Of a stretch of 64,000 nt of DNA, positions 10,371 to 19,340 are shown one piece after another. Where the stretch lies: the NCBI GenBank assembly GCA_050246875.1, contig JBFWVF010000003.1, forward strand, positions 1-64,000, given 5' to 3'. The first letter of the stretch is position 1, and every line of letters starts with the position of its first letter. The position numbers and the translations under genes were made by a program. The DNA is from SHWB01 sp050246875 (GTDB lineage Bacteria > Pseudomonadota > Alphaproteobacteria > UBA6615). Under the pieces are notes generated by a model. It did not search any database. It was not told the origin of the DNA and saw nothing but the letters and a program-made list of their open reading frames with translations.

Positions 10371-11246
10371 GGCCGCCGCGACTCCCTGACCGCCACGCTG
10401 GTCATGACCGGCGCGCTGCTGGCGGTGGCGCACGGCGCGATCTTCGTGCGCCTCGCCGACGCCGAGCCGCTGCTGGTCGCCGCCATCCGCCTCGTCATCG
10501 CCACCGCCGTGCTGCTGCCGGTGGCGCTGTGGCGCGAGGGCGCGGCGCTGCGTGCGCTCGACCGCCGGCAAGCGGCGCTGGTGGCGCTGGCCGGCCTGTT
10601 CCTCGCGCTGCACTTCGCCACCTGGATCACCTCGGTCGGCCTCACCTCCATCGCCAACTCGGTGCTGCTGGTGAACCTCTCGCCGGTGTGGATCGCGCTC
10701 TGGGCGAGCGCCACCGGCCGTCGTCCGGGCTGGCGCCTGTGGAGCGCGATCGCGCTCGCCGTTTGCGGCACGCTGGTCATCACCCACGGCGACAGCGCGG
10801 CCGAAGGCACGACCTCGCTGACCGGCGACCTGCTGGCCATCGCCGGCGGCGTCGCCATGGCCGCCTATCTCCTGACGGCGCGGCGCGCGCGCCAGAGCCT
10901 GCCGCTCGCCGCCTATGTCGCGCTGGCCTATGGCGCGGCCGCCGTGCTGCTGGTCGCCGCCGCCGCCGCGACCGGCGCCGACCCCGCCGCTCTCGCCTGG
11001 CCGCAGTGGCAGGCCCTTGTCGCGCTCGCCCTCGTGTCCCAGGTTCTCGGCCACACCGGCTACAACTGGGCGCTGGGGCGGGTGGAAGCGAGCCTCGTCG
11101 CCCTCGTCCTGCTCGGCGAGCCGGTGTTCGCCGCCGCGCTCGGCTGGCTGTGGTTCGGCGAGGCGCTGGGCTGGCCGACCGCCGCCGGCGGCGCGCTGGT
11201 GCTGGCCGCCATCTGGCTCGGCGCGCGGGCGGGGCAGAAGGCGTGA
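10347..11246 (+). CDS. EamA/DMT-family transporter
   Basis: 299 residues with about ten hydrophobic helices and two EamA repeats (about residues 17-145 and 160-290; VRLADAEPLLVAAIRLVIA, SIANSVLLVNLSPVWIALWA, then LVALVLLGEPVFAAALGWLW). It is likely an inner-membrane exporter of small metabolites or amino acids; the substrate cannot be predicted. The apparent start ATG lies inside a dispersed repeat and has GGAAGG six bases upstream. ATG at 10404 is an alternative that would begin just before the first helix. It lies between proB and proA, unusual for a proline biosynthesis locus. Confidence 0.85.
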   Translation: MLSLSTHEGRRDSLTATLVMTGALLAVAHGAIFVRLADAEPLLVAAIRLVIATAVLLPVALWREGAALRALDRRQAALVALAGLFLALHFATWITSVGLTSIANSVLLVNLSPVWIALWASATGRRPGWRLWSAIALAVCGTLVITHGDSAAEGTTSLTGDLLAIAGGVAMAAYLLTARRARQSLPLAAYVALAYGAAAVLLVAAAAATGADPAALAWPQWQALVALALVSQVLGHTGYNWALGRVEASLVALVLLGEPVFAAALGWLWFGEALGWPTAAGGALVLAAIWLGARAGQKA

Positions 11247-11295
11247 ATCGGCGGATTTTCTGGAGTATGGTCCCGGCCGACGGAGGCATGGACGC

Positions 11296-12582
11296 ATGAG
11301 CGCAGCGCACGACATCGTCGTCGCCGACGACATCGCCGCCACGATGCGCGGCATCGGGCGCCGCGCGCGCGCGGCGGCGCGGCTGCTCGCCAACGTGCCG
11401 GCCGCCGACAAGGAAAAGGCACTGCGCGCGGCGGCGGCGGCCATTCGTGCCCGCGCTGATACCATCCTCGCCGCCAATGCCCAGGACGTGGCCGAGGCCC
11501 AGGCGCGCGGCACCAAGGGTTCCTTCCTCGACCGCCTGCTGCTGGATGCCAGGCGCATCGAGGCGATGGCGGCGGGGCTGGAGGAGGTGGCGGCGCTGCC
11601 CGACCCGGTCGGCACGGTGCTGGCCGAGTGGGAAAGGCCGAACGGCCTGCGTATCGCCCGTGTACGCGTACCCCTCGGCGTCATCGGCGTGATCTACGAA
11701 TCGCGACCCAACGTCACCGCCGATGCCGGCGGGCTTTGCCTCAAGGCCGGCAACGCGGCGATCCTGCGCGGCGGCCGCGAGAGCTTCCGCTCCTCGACCG
11801 CCATCCTCGATTGCCTGCGCGCCGGCCTCGCCGCCGCCGGCCTGCCCGCCGACGCCGTGCAGGCGCCGCCGACATCCGACCGCGCCGCCGTCGGCGAGAT
11901 GCTGAAGATGGCCGAATACATCGACGTCATCGTGCCGCGCGGCGGCCGTTCGCTGATCGAACGCGTGCAGACCGAGAGCCGCGTGCCGGTGTTCGCGCAT
12001 CTCGAAGGCATCTGCCACACCTACATCCATGCCGCCGCCGAGCCGGCGATGGCGCGTTCGATCGTGCTCAATGCCAAGATGCGCCGCACCGGCGTCTGCG
12101 GCGCCACCGAGACCATCCTCGTCGATCGCGCCGTGGCGAAGGCGCAGCTTCCCGGCATCGTCGACGATCTCGCCGGTGCCGGCTGCGAGGTGCGCGGCGA
12201 TGCGGAAGCGCAGTCGATCGACCGCCGCATCGTGCCGGCGAGCGAGGAGGACTGGCGCACCGAATACCTCGACGCCATCGTCGCGGTGCGCGTCGTCGAC
12301 GGCCTCGACCAGGCCGTCGAGCACGTCAACACCTACGGCTCCAACCACACCGACGCCATCGTCACCGCCGACGACGCGGCGGCCGAGCACTTCATGCGCG
12401 AGGTCGACAGCGGCATCGTGCTGCACAATGCCTCGACCCAGTTCGCCGACGGCGGCGAGTTCGGCATGGGCGCCGAGATCGGTATCTCGACCGGCCGCCT
12501 GCATGCGCGCGGTCCCGTCGGCGCCGAACAGCTCACCAGCTACAAATACGTCGTGCGCGGCACCGGCCAGACGCGCCCGTGA
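11296..12582 (+). CDS. proA: Gamma-glutamyl phosphate reductase
   Basis: 428 residues. The start follows CGGAGG by nine bases. Aldehyde-dehydrogenase-like fold with PLGVIGVIYESRPNVTADA near residue 125, the ProA signature around VPRGGRSLI, and the active-site cysteine segment MRRTGVCGATET near residue 262. It reduces gamma-glutamyl phosphate to the semialdehyde in proline synthesis. Its stop overlaps a GTG start of nadD (GTGA), as often seen in alphaproteobacteria. Confidence 0.97.
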   Translation: MSAAHDIVVADDIAATMRGIGRRARAAARLLANVPAADKEKALRAAAAAIRARADTILAANAQDVAEAQARGTKGSFLDRLLLDARRIEAMAAGLEEVAALPDPVGTVLAEWERPNGLRIARVRVPLGVIGVIYESRPNVTADAGGLCLKAGNAAILRGGRESFRSSTAILDCLRAGLAAAGLPADAVQAPPTSDRAAVGEMLKMAEYIDVIVPRGGRSLIERVQTESRVPVFAHLEGICHTYIHAAAEPAMARSIVLNAKMRRTGVCGATETILVDRAVAKAQLPGIVDDLAGAGCEVRGDAEAQSIDRRIVPASEEDWRTEYLDAIVAVRVVDGLDQAVEHVNTYGSNHTDAIVTADDAAAEHFMREVDSGIVLHNASTQFADGGEFGMGAEIGISTGRLHARGPVGAEQLTSYKYVVRGTGQTRP

Positions 12583-13217
12583 CGCTGTGCCGGCGCGAAC
12601 CGCTGCCCGGCAGCCCGCTGTTCCGCGGCCTGCGAGTCGGCTTGCTCGGCGGCTCGTTCAATCCCGCCCATGACGGCCATCGCTATGTCAGCACCGAGGC
12701 GCTGCGCCGCCTCGGCCTCGACGAGGTTTGGTGGCTGGTCTCGCCGCAGAACCCGCTGAAGCCCGTCGCCGGCATGGCGCCGCTGGCCGAGCGGCTGGAC
12801 GGCGCGCGCGAGGCCGCGCGTCACCCGCGCATCCGCGTCACCGCGCTGGAAGCCCGCCTGGGCACGGTCTGGACCATCGATACGGTGCGCGCGCTCGGTC
12901 GCCGCTTTCCCGGCACGCGCTTCGTCTGGCTGATGGGCGCCGACAATCTCGTGCAGATTGCCCGCTGGCGGGCATGGTCATCGATCTTTAACCGCGTTGC
13001 CATTGCCGTGATCGCGCGCGCTCCCTATGATTCCAAGGCGTTGTCCGGGAAGGCGGCGCGCCGATTCGCGCTCCGGCAGCTCCCGGCGGAGGCCGCACGG
13101 CGCCTTGTGCGCCAGCCACCGCCGGCCTGGACCTTCCTCGTACTGCGCCGCCATCCCGCGGCGGCGACCCTGCTGCGGGCGTCCCGGGCCTCCGGCCCGC
13201 GCGACGGCAAGGCATGA
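12579..13217 (+). CDS. nadD: Nicotinate-nucleotide adenylyltransferase
   Basis: 212 residues from a GTG overlapping the proA stop. The nucleotidyltransferase signature GLLGGSFNPAHDGHRYVS is at about residues 20-37, with WWLVSPQNPLK near 50 and WLMGADNLVQIARW near 110. It adenylylates nicotinate mononucleotide to deamido-NAD. Its stop overlaps the rsfS start by ATGA. Confidence 0.95.
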   Translation: MTLCRREPLPGSPLFRGLRVGLLGGSFNPAHDGHRYVSTEALRRLGLDEVWWLVSPQNPLKPVAGMAPLAERLDGAREAARHPRIRVTALEARLGTVWTIDTVRALGRRFPGTRFVWLMGADNLVQIARWRAWSSIFNRVAIAVIARAPYDSKALSGKAARRFALRQLPAEAARRLVRQPPPAWTFLVLRRHPAAATLLRASRASGPRDGKA

Positions 13218-13627
13218 AGGGAGCAACCGTAGCGCATGAGTGCACTGTCATAGCCGCGCGGCGCAAAGCGCGACCGCGCACCGACGCGGAGCGTACCCTG
13301 GCCCTGGTCAACGCCTCGCTCGAGGATGACAAGGCCATCGATCTGCACGTCATCCCGCTGGCCGGCAAGGCTCAGTTCGCCGACTACATGGTGGTCGCCA
13401 GCGGCACCTCGAACCGCCATCTCGCGACGATGGCCGACCACCTGCTCAAGCGCCTCAAGGAAGAGACGCCGGGTGCCACCAGCAAGTCCGAGGGCCGCGG
13501 CACCTCGGACTGGGTGCTGATCGACGCCGGCGACGTCGTCGTCCACCTCTTCCGGCCCGAGGCGCGCGATCACTACGACATCGAGAAGCTGTGGGAGGCC
13601 GAACTGGAGGTGCCCGCCACCGGCTAG
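13214..13627 (+). CDS. rsfS: Ribosomal silencing factor RsfS (Iojap)
   Basis: 137 residues. The Iojap/RsfS domain covers the C-terminal 110 residues: VNASLEDDKAIDLHVIPL, FADYMVVASGTSNRHLATMAD, EGRGTSDWVLIDAGDVVVHLF and the closing REHYDIEKLW-type segment (here RDHYDIEKLWEAE). It binds L14 on the 50S subunit and blocks subunit joining under starvation. The N-terminal 25 residues are basic and not conserved, so translation might begin internally. Confidence 0.96.
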   Translation: MKGATVAHECTVIAARRKARPRTDAERTLALVNASLEDDKAIDLHVIPLAGKAQFADYMVVASGTSNRHLATMADHLLKRLKEETPGATSKSEGRGTSDWVLIDAGDVVVHLFRPEARDHYDIEKLWEAELEVPATG

Positions 13628-13662
13628 GAGGGCACCACCGGCCGGCCGGCGAGGGCAGGCAG

Positions 13663-14124
13663 GTGAAGATCCACGTCATTGCCGCCGGGCGCATGCGCGG
13701 CCGGCCCGAGGCGGCGCTGTGGGAGGACTACGCCGGCCGCATCCGCACCTGGCCGCTGGCGCTGCACGAGGTCGTGCCGCGCCGCCAGCCGGCCCCGGGA
13801 CAGGCCTCGGCCGTCGAGACCGCGGCGCTGCTCGCCGCCCTGCCGGCCGGCGCCACCGTGGTGGCGCTGGACGAGCACGGCGACAGCCTCGACAGCCGCA
13901 GCTTCGCCGTCCGCCTCGCGCGCTGGCAGGAGCAGCAGGTGGCCGACCTCGCCTTCCTCATCGGCGGCGCCGACGGCCTTGCCCTGCCGGCCCGCGGCCG
14001 CGCCGCCCTGCTGCTGTCCTTCGGCCGCGCGACCTGGCCACACCTGCTGGTGCGCGCGCTGTTGGCCGAACAGATCTACCGGGCGCAGCAGATCCTCGCC
14101 GGCCACCCGTACCATCGCGACTGA
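13663..14124 (+). CDS. rlmH: 23S rRNA (pseudouridine-1915-N3)-methyltransferase
   Basis: 153 residues from GTG at 13663 with a purine-rich GAGGGCAGGCAG upstream. SPOUT-fold landmarks: KIHVIAAGRMRG at the start, VALDEHGDSLDS near residue 65, FLIGGADGL near 100, LSFGRATWPHLLVRALLAEQ near 120 and the C-terminal YRAQQILAGHPYHR. It methylates position 1915 of 23S rRNA on assembled ribosomes. Pairing with rsfS is widely conserved. Confidence 0.96.
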   Translation: MKIHVIAAGRMRGRPEAALWEDYAGRIRTWPLALHEVVPRRQPAPGQASAVETAALLAALPAGATVVALDEHGDSLDSRSFAVRLARWQEQQVADLAFLIGGADGLALPARGRAALLLSFGRATWPHLLVRALLAEQIYRAQQILAGHPYHRD

Positions 14125-14207
14125 GACCGTCGCGCGGATTCGCCGTACCCGACGCCGGCCCGGTGTGTTATGCGCGGACGCAGGCTGCCCATCCGGACGA
14201 ACGACCG

Positions 14208-14864
14208 ATGAATCACCTCATCCTCCTCCGCCACGGCCAGAGCCGCTGGAATCTCGAGAACCGCTTCACCGGCTGGGAGGACGTCGACCTGTCGCCGGCC
14301 GGCGAAGCCGAGGCGGCGGCGGCGGGGCGTGCCATGGCGAAGCTGCGCCTCGACCGCGTCTACACCTCGACCCTGAAGCGCGCGCGCCGCACCGCCGAGC
14401 TGGCGCTGACGGCGATGGCCGCGGCCGGCGCCGACCTGTCACGCCTGCGCGGCAGCGACGGCGCTCCGCACATGACCGCCCACGACGACCTGCGCGAGCG
14501 CCACTACGGCGACCTCGTCGGCCTCGACAAGGCGGAGACGGCGGCCAGGCACGGCGAGGAACAGGTACGCCTGTGGCGGCGCAGCTTCTCCACCCGTCCG
14601 CCGGGCGGCGAGAGCCTCGCCGACGTCGTCGCCCGCGTGCGGCCATATTTCGAGCGCGAGATCCTGCCGCATGTGAAGGCGGGAGAGACCGTCCTTGTCG
14701 CGGCCCACGGCAATTCCCTGCGCGCGCTGCTCGTCGCGCTCGGCGAATACGGCGAGCAGGACATCCCCGGGATCGAGATCCCGACGGGCAAGCCGCTCGT
14801 GTTCGACTGGGAGAACGGCGAGAAGCGCCGCCACTACTATCTGGGCGACCAGCAAGCTGCGTAG
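14208..14864 (+). CDS. gpmA: 2,3-bisphosphoglycerate-dependent phosphoglycerate mutase
   Basis: 218 residues. The histidine phosphatase core LLRHGQSRWNLENRFTGWED holds the phosphorylated histidine (residue 8). YTSTLKRARRTAEL, LRERHYGDLVGLDK, RRSFSTRPPGGES and VAAHGNSLRALL complete the active site. It interconverts 3- and 2-phosphoglycerate in glycolysis and gluconeogenesis. From memory, related genomes often carry the unrelated cofactor-independent GpmI in this slot, so this may be non-homologous replacement. Its final codons overlap the start region of the EnvC-like gene. Confidence 0.95.
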   Translation: MNHLILLRHGQSRWNLENRFTGWEDVDLSPAGEAEAAAAGRAMAKLRLDRVYTSTLKRARRTAELALTAMAAAGADLSRLRGSDGAPHMTAHDDLRERHYGDLVGLDKAETAARHGEEQVRLWRRSFSTRPPGGESLADVVARVRPYFEREILPHVKAGETVLVAAHGNSLRALLVALGEYGEQDIPGIEIPTGKPLVFDWENGEKRRHYYLGDQQAA

Positions 14865-16170
14865 TCACCGACCGAGCCTGCTGCTGGCGGCCCTCGCCGC
14901 CTTCACCGCGCTGCCGGCCATCGCCGCCGACAACGAGGCGGAGGTGCGCGGGCGGCTCGACGAGGTCCGCCGCGAGCAGGACGAAGGCGCGACGAGAGCC
15001 GAGGCGCTGGCCCGCGAGGCCGAGCAGCAGGCCGCCACGCTGGCCCGCCTCCGTGCCGAAATGCAGGCCGCGAGCCGCGCCGCGCAGAGCCATGAGGCGG
15101 CGCTGGTGCGGCTCGAGGAGGAGCTGGCGTCCCTCGCTGCCGAGTCCACCGCCCGCCTCGCCGAACTGAAGAAGCGTCGCGGCGAACTCGCCGGTACGCT
15201 CGGCGCCCTGCAACGTATGGCCCTGCGTCCGCCGGCCGCGATCCTCGTTGCGCCGGGCAAGCCGGACGACGCGGTGCGCGGCGGCCTGCTGCTGCGGACC
15301 GCCGTGCCGCGCATCGAGGCGCGGGCGACGGCCATCGCCGGCGAACTGGCGGAACTGACCGCGCTGCAGGACCGCATGACGCTTCGCCGCGCCGAACTGG
15401 CCGACGCCGGCACCGCGCTGGAGCACGAGCGCCGGCGTCTCGCGGCGACCGTCGCGGAAAAGGAGACGCTGCTCGCCGCCACCCGCGCCGACCGCACGGC
15501 CGAGGCCCGCCGCGTCGAAACGCTGGCCCGCGAGGCCGGCACGCTCGCCGACCTGCTCGAGCGCCTCGAGATTGAAAGGCGCACTGCCGCCGCGGTGCCG
15601 CGTCCCCGGCCGCAGGCCGAGGCCGCAGCCGTGCCGCGACCGCGACCGCCGGTCGCGACGGCTCCGCGCGAGGCACCGGCCCCCGTCGCCGAGGCGCCGC
15701 GCGAGGCACCGCAGACGGCCGCCCTGCCGCGCGACGACGCGCCGCCACCGGCGGCGCCGTCGATCAGCCGCGCGCGCGGCGCGCTGTCGCCGCCGGTCGA
15801 GGGCAAGCTGCTGCGCCGCTTCGGCGACCGCGGCGAACTCGGCGAGCGTTCGCGCGGCGCGGCGTGGCAGGCGCGCGAGGGTGCGCAGGTCGTCGCACCA
15901 TGGGACGGCAAGGTTGTCTTCGCCGGTCCCTTCCGTGCCTTCGGGCCGATCTTGATCATCGAACACGGCGAGGGCTACCATTCGCTGATTGCCGGCCTCG
16001 GCCGCATCGATGTTGCCGCCGGACAATGGGTTCTCGCCGGCGAACCCGTCGGCGGCGCCGGGCCCGGCGGTGGCAACCCGGCCAGCATCTATGTGGAACT
16101 GCGGCACGACGGCCAGCCGGTCGATCCCATGCCGTGGTTCGCGGCCGCAACGAGCGGAACGAAGGGCTGA
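14857..16170 (+). CDS. Murein hydrolase activator, EnvC/peptidase M23 family
   Basis: About 437 residues. A signal peptide (PSLLLAALAAFTALPAIAAD) is followed by a long coiled-coil region (about residues 25-245, heptad-like EAEVRGRLDEVRREQDEG and similar), a proline/alanine-rich linker and a LytM/M23 domain (about 310-435; VVAPWDGKVVFAGPFRAFG, HGEGYHSLIAGL). The LytM domain lacks the H-x-H zinc ligands, as expected of EnvC-type activators of amidases. No ATG, GTG or TTG lies in frame between 14695 and the signal peptide. The only suitable codon is CTG at 14857, inside gpmA, so either a rare CTG start or a sequence error is implied. ctpA follows after 5 bases. Confidence 0.82.
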   Translation: MRSHRPSLLLAALAAFTALPAIAADNEAEVRGRLDEVRREQDEGATRAEALAREAEQQAATLARLRAEMQAASRAAQSHEAALVRLEEELASLAAESTARLAELKKRRGELAGTLGALQRMALRPPAAILVAPGKPDDAVRGGLLLRTAVPRIEARATAIAGELAELTALQDRMTLRRAELADAGTALEHERRRLAATVAEKETLLAATRADRTAEARRVETLAREAGTLADLLERLEIERRTAAAVPRPRPQAEAAAVPRPRPPVATAPREAPAPVAEAPREAPQTAALPRDDAPPPAAPSISRARGALSPPVEGKLLRRFGDRGELGERSRGAAWQAREGAQVVAPWDGKVVFAGPFRAFGPILIIEHGEGYHSLIAGLGRIDVAAGQWVLAGEPVGGAGPGGGNPASIYVELRHDGQPVDPMPWFAAATSGTKG

Positions 16171-16175
16171 GGCTG

Positions 16176-17495
16176 ATGCGCAAATGGCTTGTCGGAGCAG
16201 CGGCCGTCGCCCTGCTGGTCGGTGCGGGCGCGCCCGCGAGCATGCGCGCCGCGGACGACGAGACGTTCCGGCAGCTCGACCTGTTCGGTGACGTGCTGGA
16301 GCAGGTGCGGTCGCACTACGTCGACAAGGTCGACGACAAGCAGCTCATCGAAGCCGCAATCAATGGCATGCTGCGCTCATTGGATCCTCATTCCTCGTAC
16401 ATGAACGAAGACCAGTTCCGCGCCATGCAGGTGGAGACGCGCGGCGAGTTCGGCGGCCTCGGCATCGAGGTCACGATGGAGGAAGGCTTCGTCAAGGTCG
16501 TCTCGCCCATCGACGACACGCCGGCGGCGCGGGCCGGCCTCAAGGCCGGCGACTACATCACCCATCTCGACGGCACCTCGGTGATGGGCATGTCGCTGCA
16601 GGAAGCCGTCGAGAAGATGCGCGGCCGCGTCAATTCCGAGATCAAGCTGACCGTGCGGCGCGAGGCGCTGGAGCCGTTCGACGTCACGCTCAAGCGCGAC
16701 GTCATCCGCATCCAGTCGGTCAGGAGCCGCGTCGAGGGCGAGATCGGCTACGTCCGCATCACCACCTTCAGCGAGCAGACCTCGAGCGGCCTCGAGCGCG
16801 AGGTGGCGAAGATGCGCGAGCAGCTCGGCGACCGCATGGTCGGCCTCATCCTCGACCTGCGCAACAATCCCGGCGGCCTGCTCAACCAGGCCGTCGAGGT
16901 CTCCGACGCGTTCCTCGAACAGGGCGAGATCGTCTCCACGCGCGGCCGCGACGGCACCGACGCCCAGCGCTACAACGCCAAGCCCGGCGACATCGCCAAG
17001 GGCCTGCCGATGGTGGTGCTGGTCAACGGCGGCTCGGCCTCGGCATCGGAGATCGTCGCCGGCGCGCTGCAGGACCACCGCCGCGCCATCGTTCTCGGCA
17101 CGGAATCCTTCGGCAAGGGCTCGGTGCAGGTGATCATGGCGATCAACGGCCACGGCGCGCTGCGGCTGACCACTGCCAAGTACTACACGCCGTCCGGCCG
17201 CTCGATCCAGGCCGAGGGCATCCACCCCGACATCGTCGTCGAACAGGCTCATGTCGAAAAGCTGGCGGCGCGCGCAAGGCTGCGCGAGGCCGACCTTCCG
17301 GGCGCCCTGCGCAACGAGGGCGAACCCGCCCCGCAGCCGGCGCCGCAGGCCGCGCCGCCCGCCGGGCCGGGGGCTCCGGGGGCTCCGGGGGCTCCGGGAA
17401 CCCCGGGCACGCAGCCGGCGGAGGATTACCAGCTTACGCGCGCGATCGACCTCATCACCGGCATCGGCCTGTATAACAGGCGCGTCGCCAACTGA
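16176..17495 (+). CDS. ctpA: C-terminal processing peptidase (S41 family)
   Basis: 439 residues with a signal peptide (MRKWLVGAAAVALLVGAGAP). A PDZ domain is around residues 90-170 (GLGIEVTMEEGFVKVVSP, then GDYITHLDGTSV). In the S41 protease core the nucleophile is in NGGSASASEIVAGAL near residue 289 and the lysine in ESFGKGSVQ near 314. It cleaves periplasmic proteins near their C-termini, often to control cell-wall hydrolases, which fits its place after the EnvC-like gene. A low-complexity, collagen-like linker (GAPGAPGAPGTPGT) near residues 398-411 is encoded by tandem GGGGGCTCC units. Confidence 0.95.
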   Translation: MRKWLVGAAAVALLVGAGAPASMRAADDETFRQLDLFGDVLEQVRSHYVDKVDDKQLIEAAINGMLRSLDPHSSYMNEDQFRAMQVETRGEFGGLGIEVTMEEGFVKVVSPIDDTPAARAGLKAGDYITHLDGTSVMGMSLQEAVEKMRGRVNSEIKLTVRREALEPFDVTLKRDVIRIQSVRSRVEGEIGYVRITTFSEQTSSGLEREVAKMREQLGDRMVGLILDLRNNPGGLLNQAVEVSDAFLEQGEIVSTRGRDGTDAQRYNAKPGDIAKGLPMVVLVNGGSASASEIVAGALQDHRRAIVLGTESFGKGSVQVIMAINGHGALRLTTAKYYTPSGRSIQAEGIHPDIVVEQAHVEKLAARARLREADLPGALRNEGEPAPQPAPQAAPPAGPGAPGAPGAPGTPGTQPAEDYQLTRAIDLITGIGLYNRRVAN

Positions 17496-17562
17496 GCCCG
17501 CGCGGGCGCCCGCCGACCGCCGTCGCCCCTGGCTCGACGACATTCGCGGGGTAGGTGCGCGC

Positions 17563-18852
17563 GTGACCTGGAGCGACGACGAGGACGAACCCGCCGCCGG
17601 CAACGGCCGGCTCGCGACCGCGCTGTTCGCCGCGGCCGCCGTCGTGGCCCTGCTCGCGGCCGGCCTCGCGGGGGTGCTCGTCTTCGGCCGCGACCTCTAC
17701 GCGCCGGCGGCCGAGACGGCCGCGTCCTCGCCCGGGACGGCGACGGCGCCCGAGCCGGAACGACCGGCGGCGACCCCCGCACCGTCCGCCGCCGACAGCC
17801 CCCCGGCCGCACCGGACACCGCGCAGACCCCACCCGCGGCACCGCCTGCGACCGACGCGGCACCGCCCGCGGGCGAAGCGCCTCCGGAAGCCGCCGCCAC
17901 GCCCGCCGGCCCGACCCAGGCGCCGGCGCCCACGACCCCGGCACCGCCGGCCGCCGACCCGGCGCCGGCCCAGGCAGCCCCTGCGGCACCGGCGACCGCC
18001 GCCGCGCCGCCCGTCCCCGCTCCGCCTGCCGCCGAGCCAAGCGCCCTGCCGCCGGCGCCCGACCCCGGCCTCGTCGAACAGACCGCGCTCGGGCCGCTGC
18101 CGCGCATCGGCACGGACGGCCGCGAGGCGTGGCGCGTCTATGCACGGCCCTCGGACCCGGCGGACCCGCGTCCCCGTATCGCCGTCATCATCAGCGCCCT
18201 CGGCCTGTCGACGGCGGCGACGGAAACGGCCATCCAGGGCCTGCCCGGCGCCGTGACGCTGGCCTTCCAGCCCTATGCCGAGGACATCCAGCGCTGGGTG
18301 CGGCTGGCGCGCGCGGCCGGCCACGAGGTGATGATCGACCTGCCGATGGAGCCGCTCGACTTTCCCGTCAGCGAGCCCGGCCCGCAGGCGCTGTTCGTCG
18401 AACTGCCGCCGGAGACCAACCAGACGCGCCTCGCCTGGTCGCTGTCGCGCACCACCGGCTATGTCGGCGTCCTCAACCACATGGGCTCGCGCTTCACCAC
18501 ATCGCGCGACGCCATGCTGCCGGTGCTGCGGACCCTCAAGCAGCGCGGCCTGATGTTCGTCGACGCGCGCACCTCGGCCCGCAGCGTCGGCGTGCAGGTG
18601 GCGGGGGAGCTGGGGGTGCCGCGGGCGATCAACGACCGCTTCCTCGACGCCGGCGAGAAATCGCGGGTGTCGATCGACGCCCGCCTCGCCGAGGTCGAGC
18701 GCATCGCCCGCGAGGTCGGCGCCTCCCTCGCCATCGGCCACGGCTATCCCGTGACGATGGAGCGCGTGCGCGTCTGGGCGCAGGGCCTGCCGGCCAAGGG
18801 CATCGCCCTGGTGCCGGCGACCGCGCTGATCGGACGGCAGGCCGACCGGTGA
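17563..18852 (+). CDS. Divergent polysaccharide deacetylase family protein (YibQ-like)
   Basis: 429 residues from GTG at 17563; there is no better start after the ctpA stop. One membrane helix near the N-terminus (residues 17-45, LFAAAAVVALLAAGLAGVLVFG) anchors a very long proline/alanine linker (about 50-170), followed by a DUF610/polysaccharide-deacetylase-like domain (RIAVIISALGLSTAATETAI, HEVMIDLPMEPLDFP, GYVGVLNHMGSRFT, FVDARTSARSV, AINDRFLDA). It probably acts in the periplasm on the envelope. The order ctpA-yibQ-rppH is common in alphaproteobacteria. Its stop overlaps the rppH GTG start. Confidence 0.87.
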   Translation: MTWSDDEDEPAAGNGRLATALFAAAAVVALLAAGLAGVLVFGRDLYAPAAETAASSPGTATAPEPERPAATPAPSAADSPPAAPDTAQTPPAAPPATDAAPPAGEAPPEAAATPAGPTQAPAPTTPAPPAADPAPAQAAPAAPATAAAPPVPAPPAAEPSALPPAPDPGLVEQTALGPLPRIGTDGREAWRVYARPSDPADPRPRIAVIISALGLSTAATETAIQGLPGAVTLAFQPYAEDIQRWVRLARAAGHEVMIDLPMEPLDFPVSEPGPQALFVELPPETNQTRLAWSLSRTTGYVGVLNHMGSRFTTSRDAMLPVLRTLKQRGLMFVDARTSARSVGVQVAGELGVPRAINDRFLDAGEKSRVSIDARLAEVERIAREVGASLAIGHGYPVTMERVRVWAQGLPAKGIALVPATALIGRQADR

Positions 18853-19328
18853 ACGCGCCGCCGCAAGGCTATCGCCCCTGCGCCGGCGTGATGCTGTTCG
18901 CGCGTGACGGACGCGTCTTCGTCGGCCGCCGCATCGACACGCCCGATGCCTGGCAGATGCCGCAGGGCGGCATCGACGACGGCGAGGCGCCGCGCGCGGC
19001 GGCGCTGCGCGAGCTGGACGAGGAAATCGGCACGGCCAACGTGCGCGTTCTGGCCGAACATCCCGACTGGCTGATCTACGATCTGCCACCGCACCTTGCC
19101 GGCAAGGCGTGGGGCGGCCGCTGGCGCGGGCAGGCCCAGCGCTGGTTCGCCTGCCGTCTGCTCGGCGACGACGCCGACATCGACATCGCCGGCGTCGCGC
19201 ACCCCGAGTTCGATGCCTGGCGCTGGGTGGCGGTCGACGAGGTGCCGGCGCTGGCGATCGACTTCAAGCGCGCGATCTACGACGCCGTGGTCGCCGCCTT
19301 CCGCCGCTTCGCCGCACCGGAGGCGTGA
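18849..19328 (+). CDS. rppH: RNA pyrophosphohydrolase (Nudix)
   Basis: 159 residues from a GTG overlapping the previous stop. The Nudix box GGIDDGEAPRAAALRELDEE plus IG is at about residues 39-60, and GYRPCAGVMLF and WQMPQGG are typical of RppH/NudH. It removes pyrophosphate from the 5' ends of transcripts and so starts RNase E-dependent decay. It ends the housekeeping block that began at rplU. Confidence 0.95.
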   Translation: MNAPPQGYRPCAGVMLFARDGRVFVGRRIDTPDAWQMPQGGIDDGEAPRAAALRELDEEIGTANVRVLAEHPDWLIYDLPPHLAGKAWGGRWRGQAQRWFACRLLGDDADIDIAGVAHPEFDAWRWVAVDEVPALAIDFKRAIYDAVVAAFRRFAAPEA

Positions 19329-19340
19329 TCGCGCCGCCCA

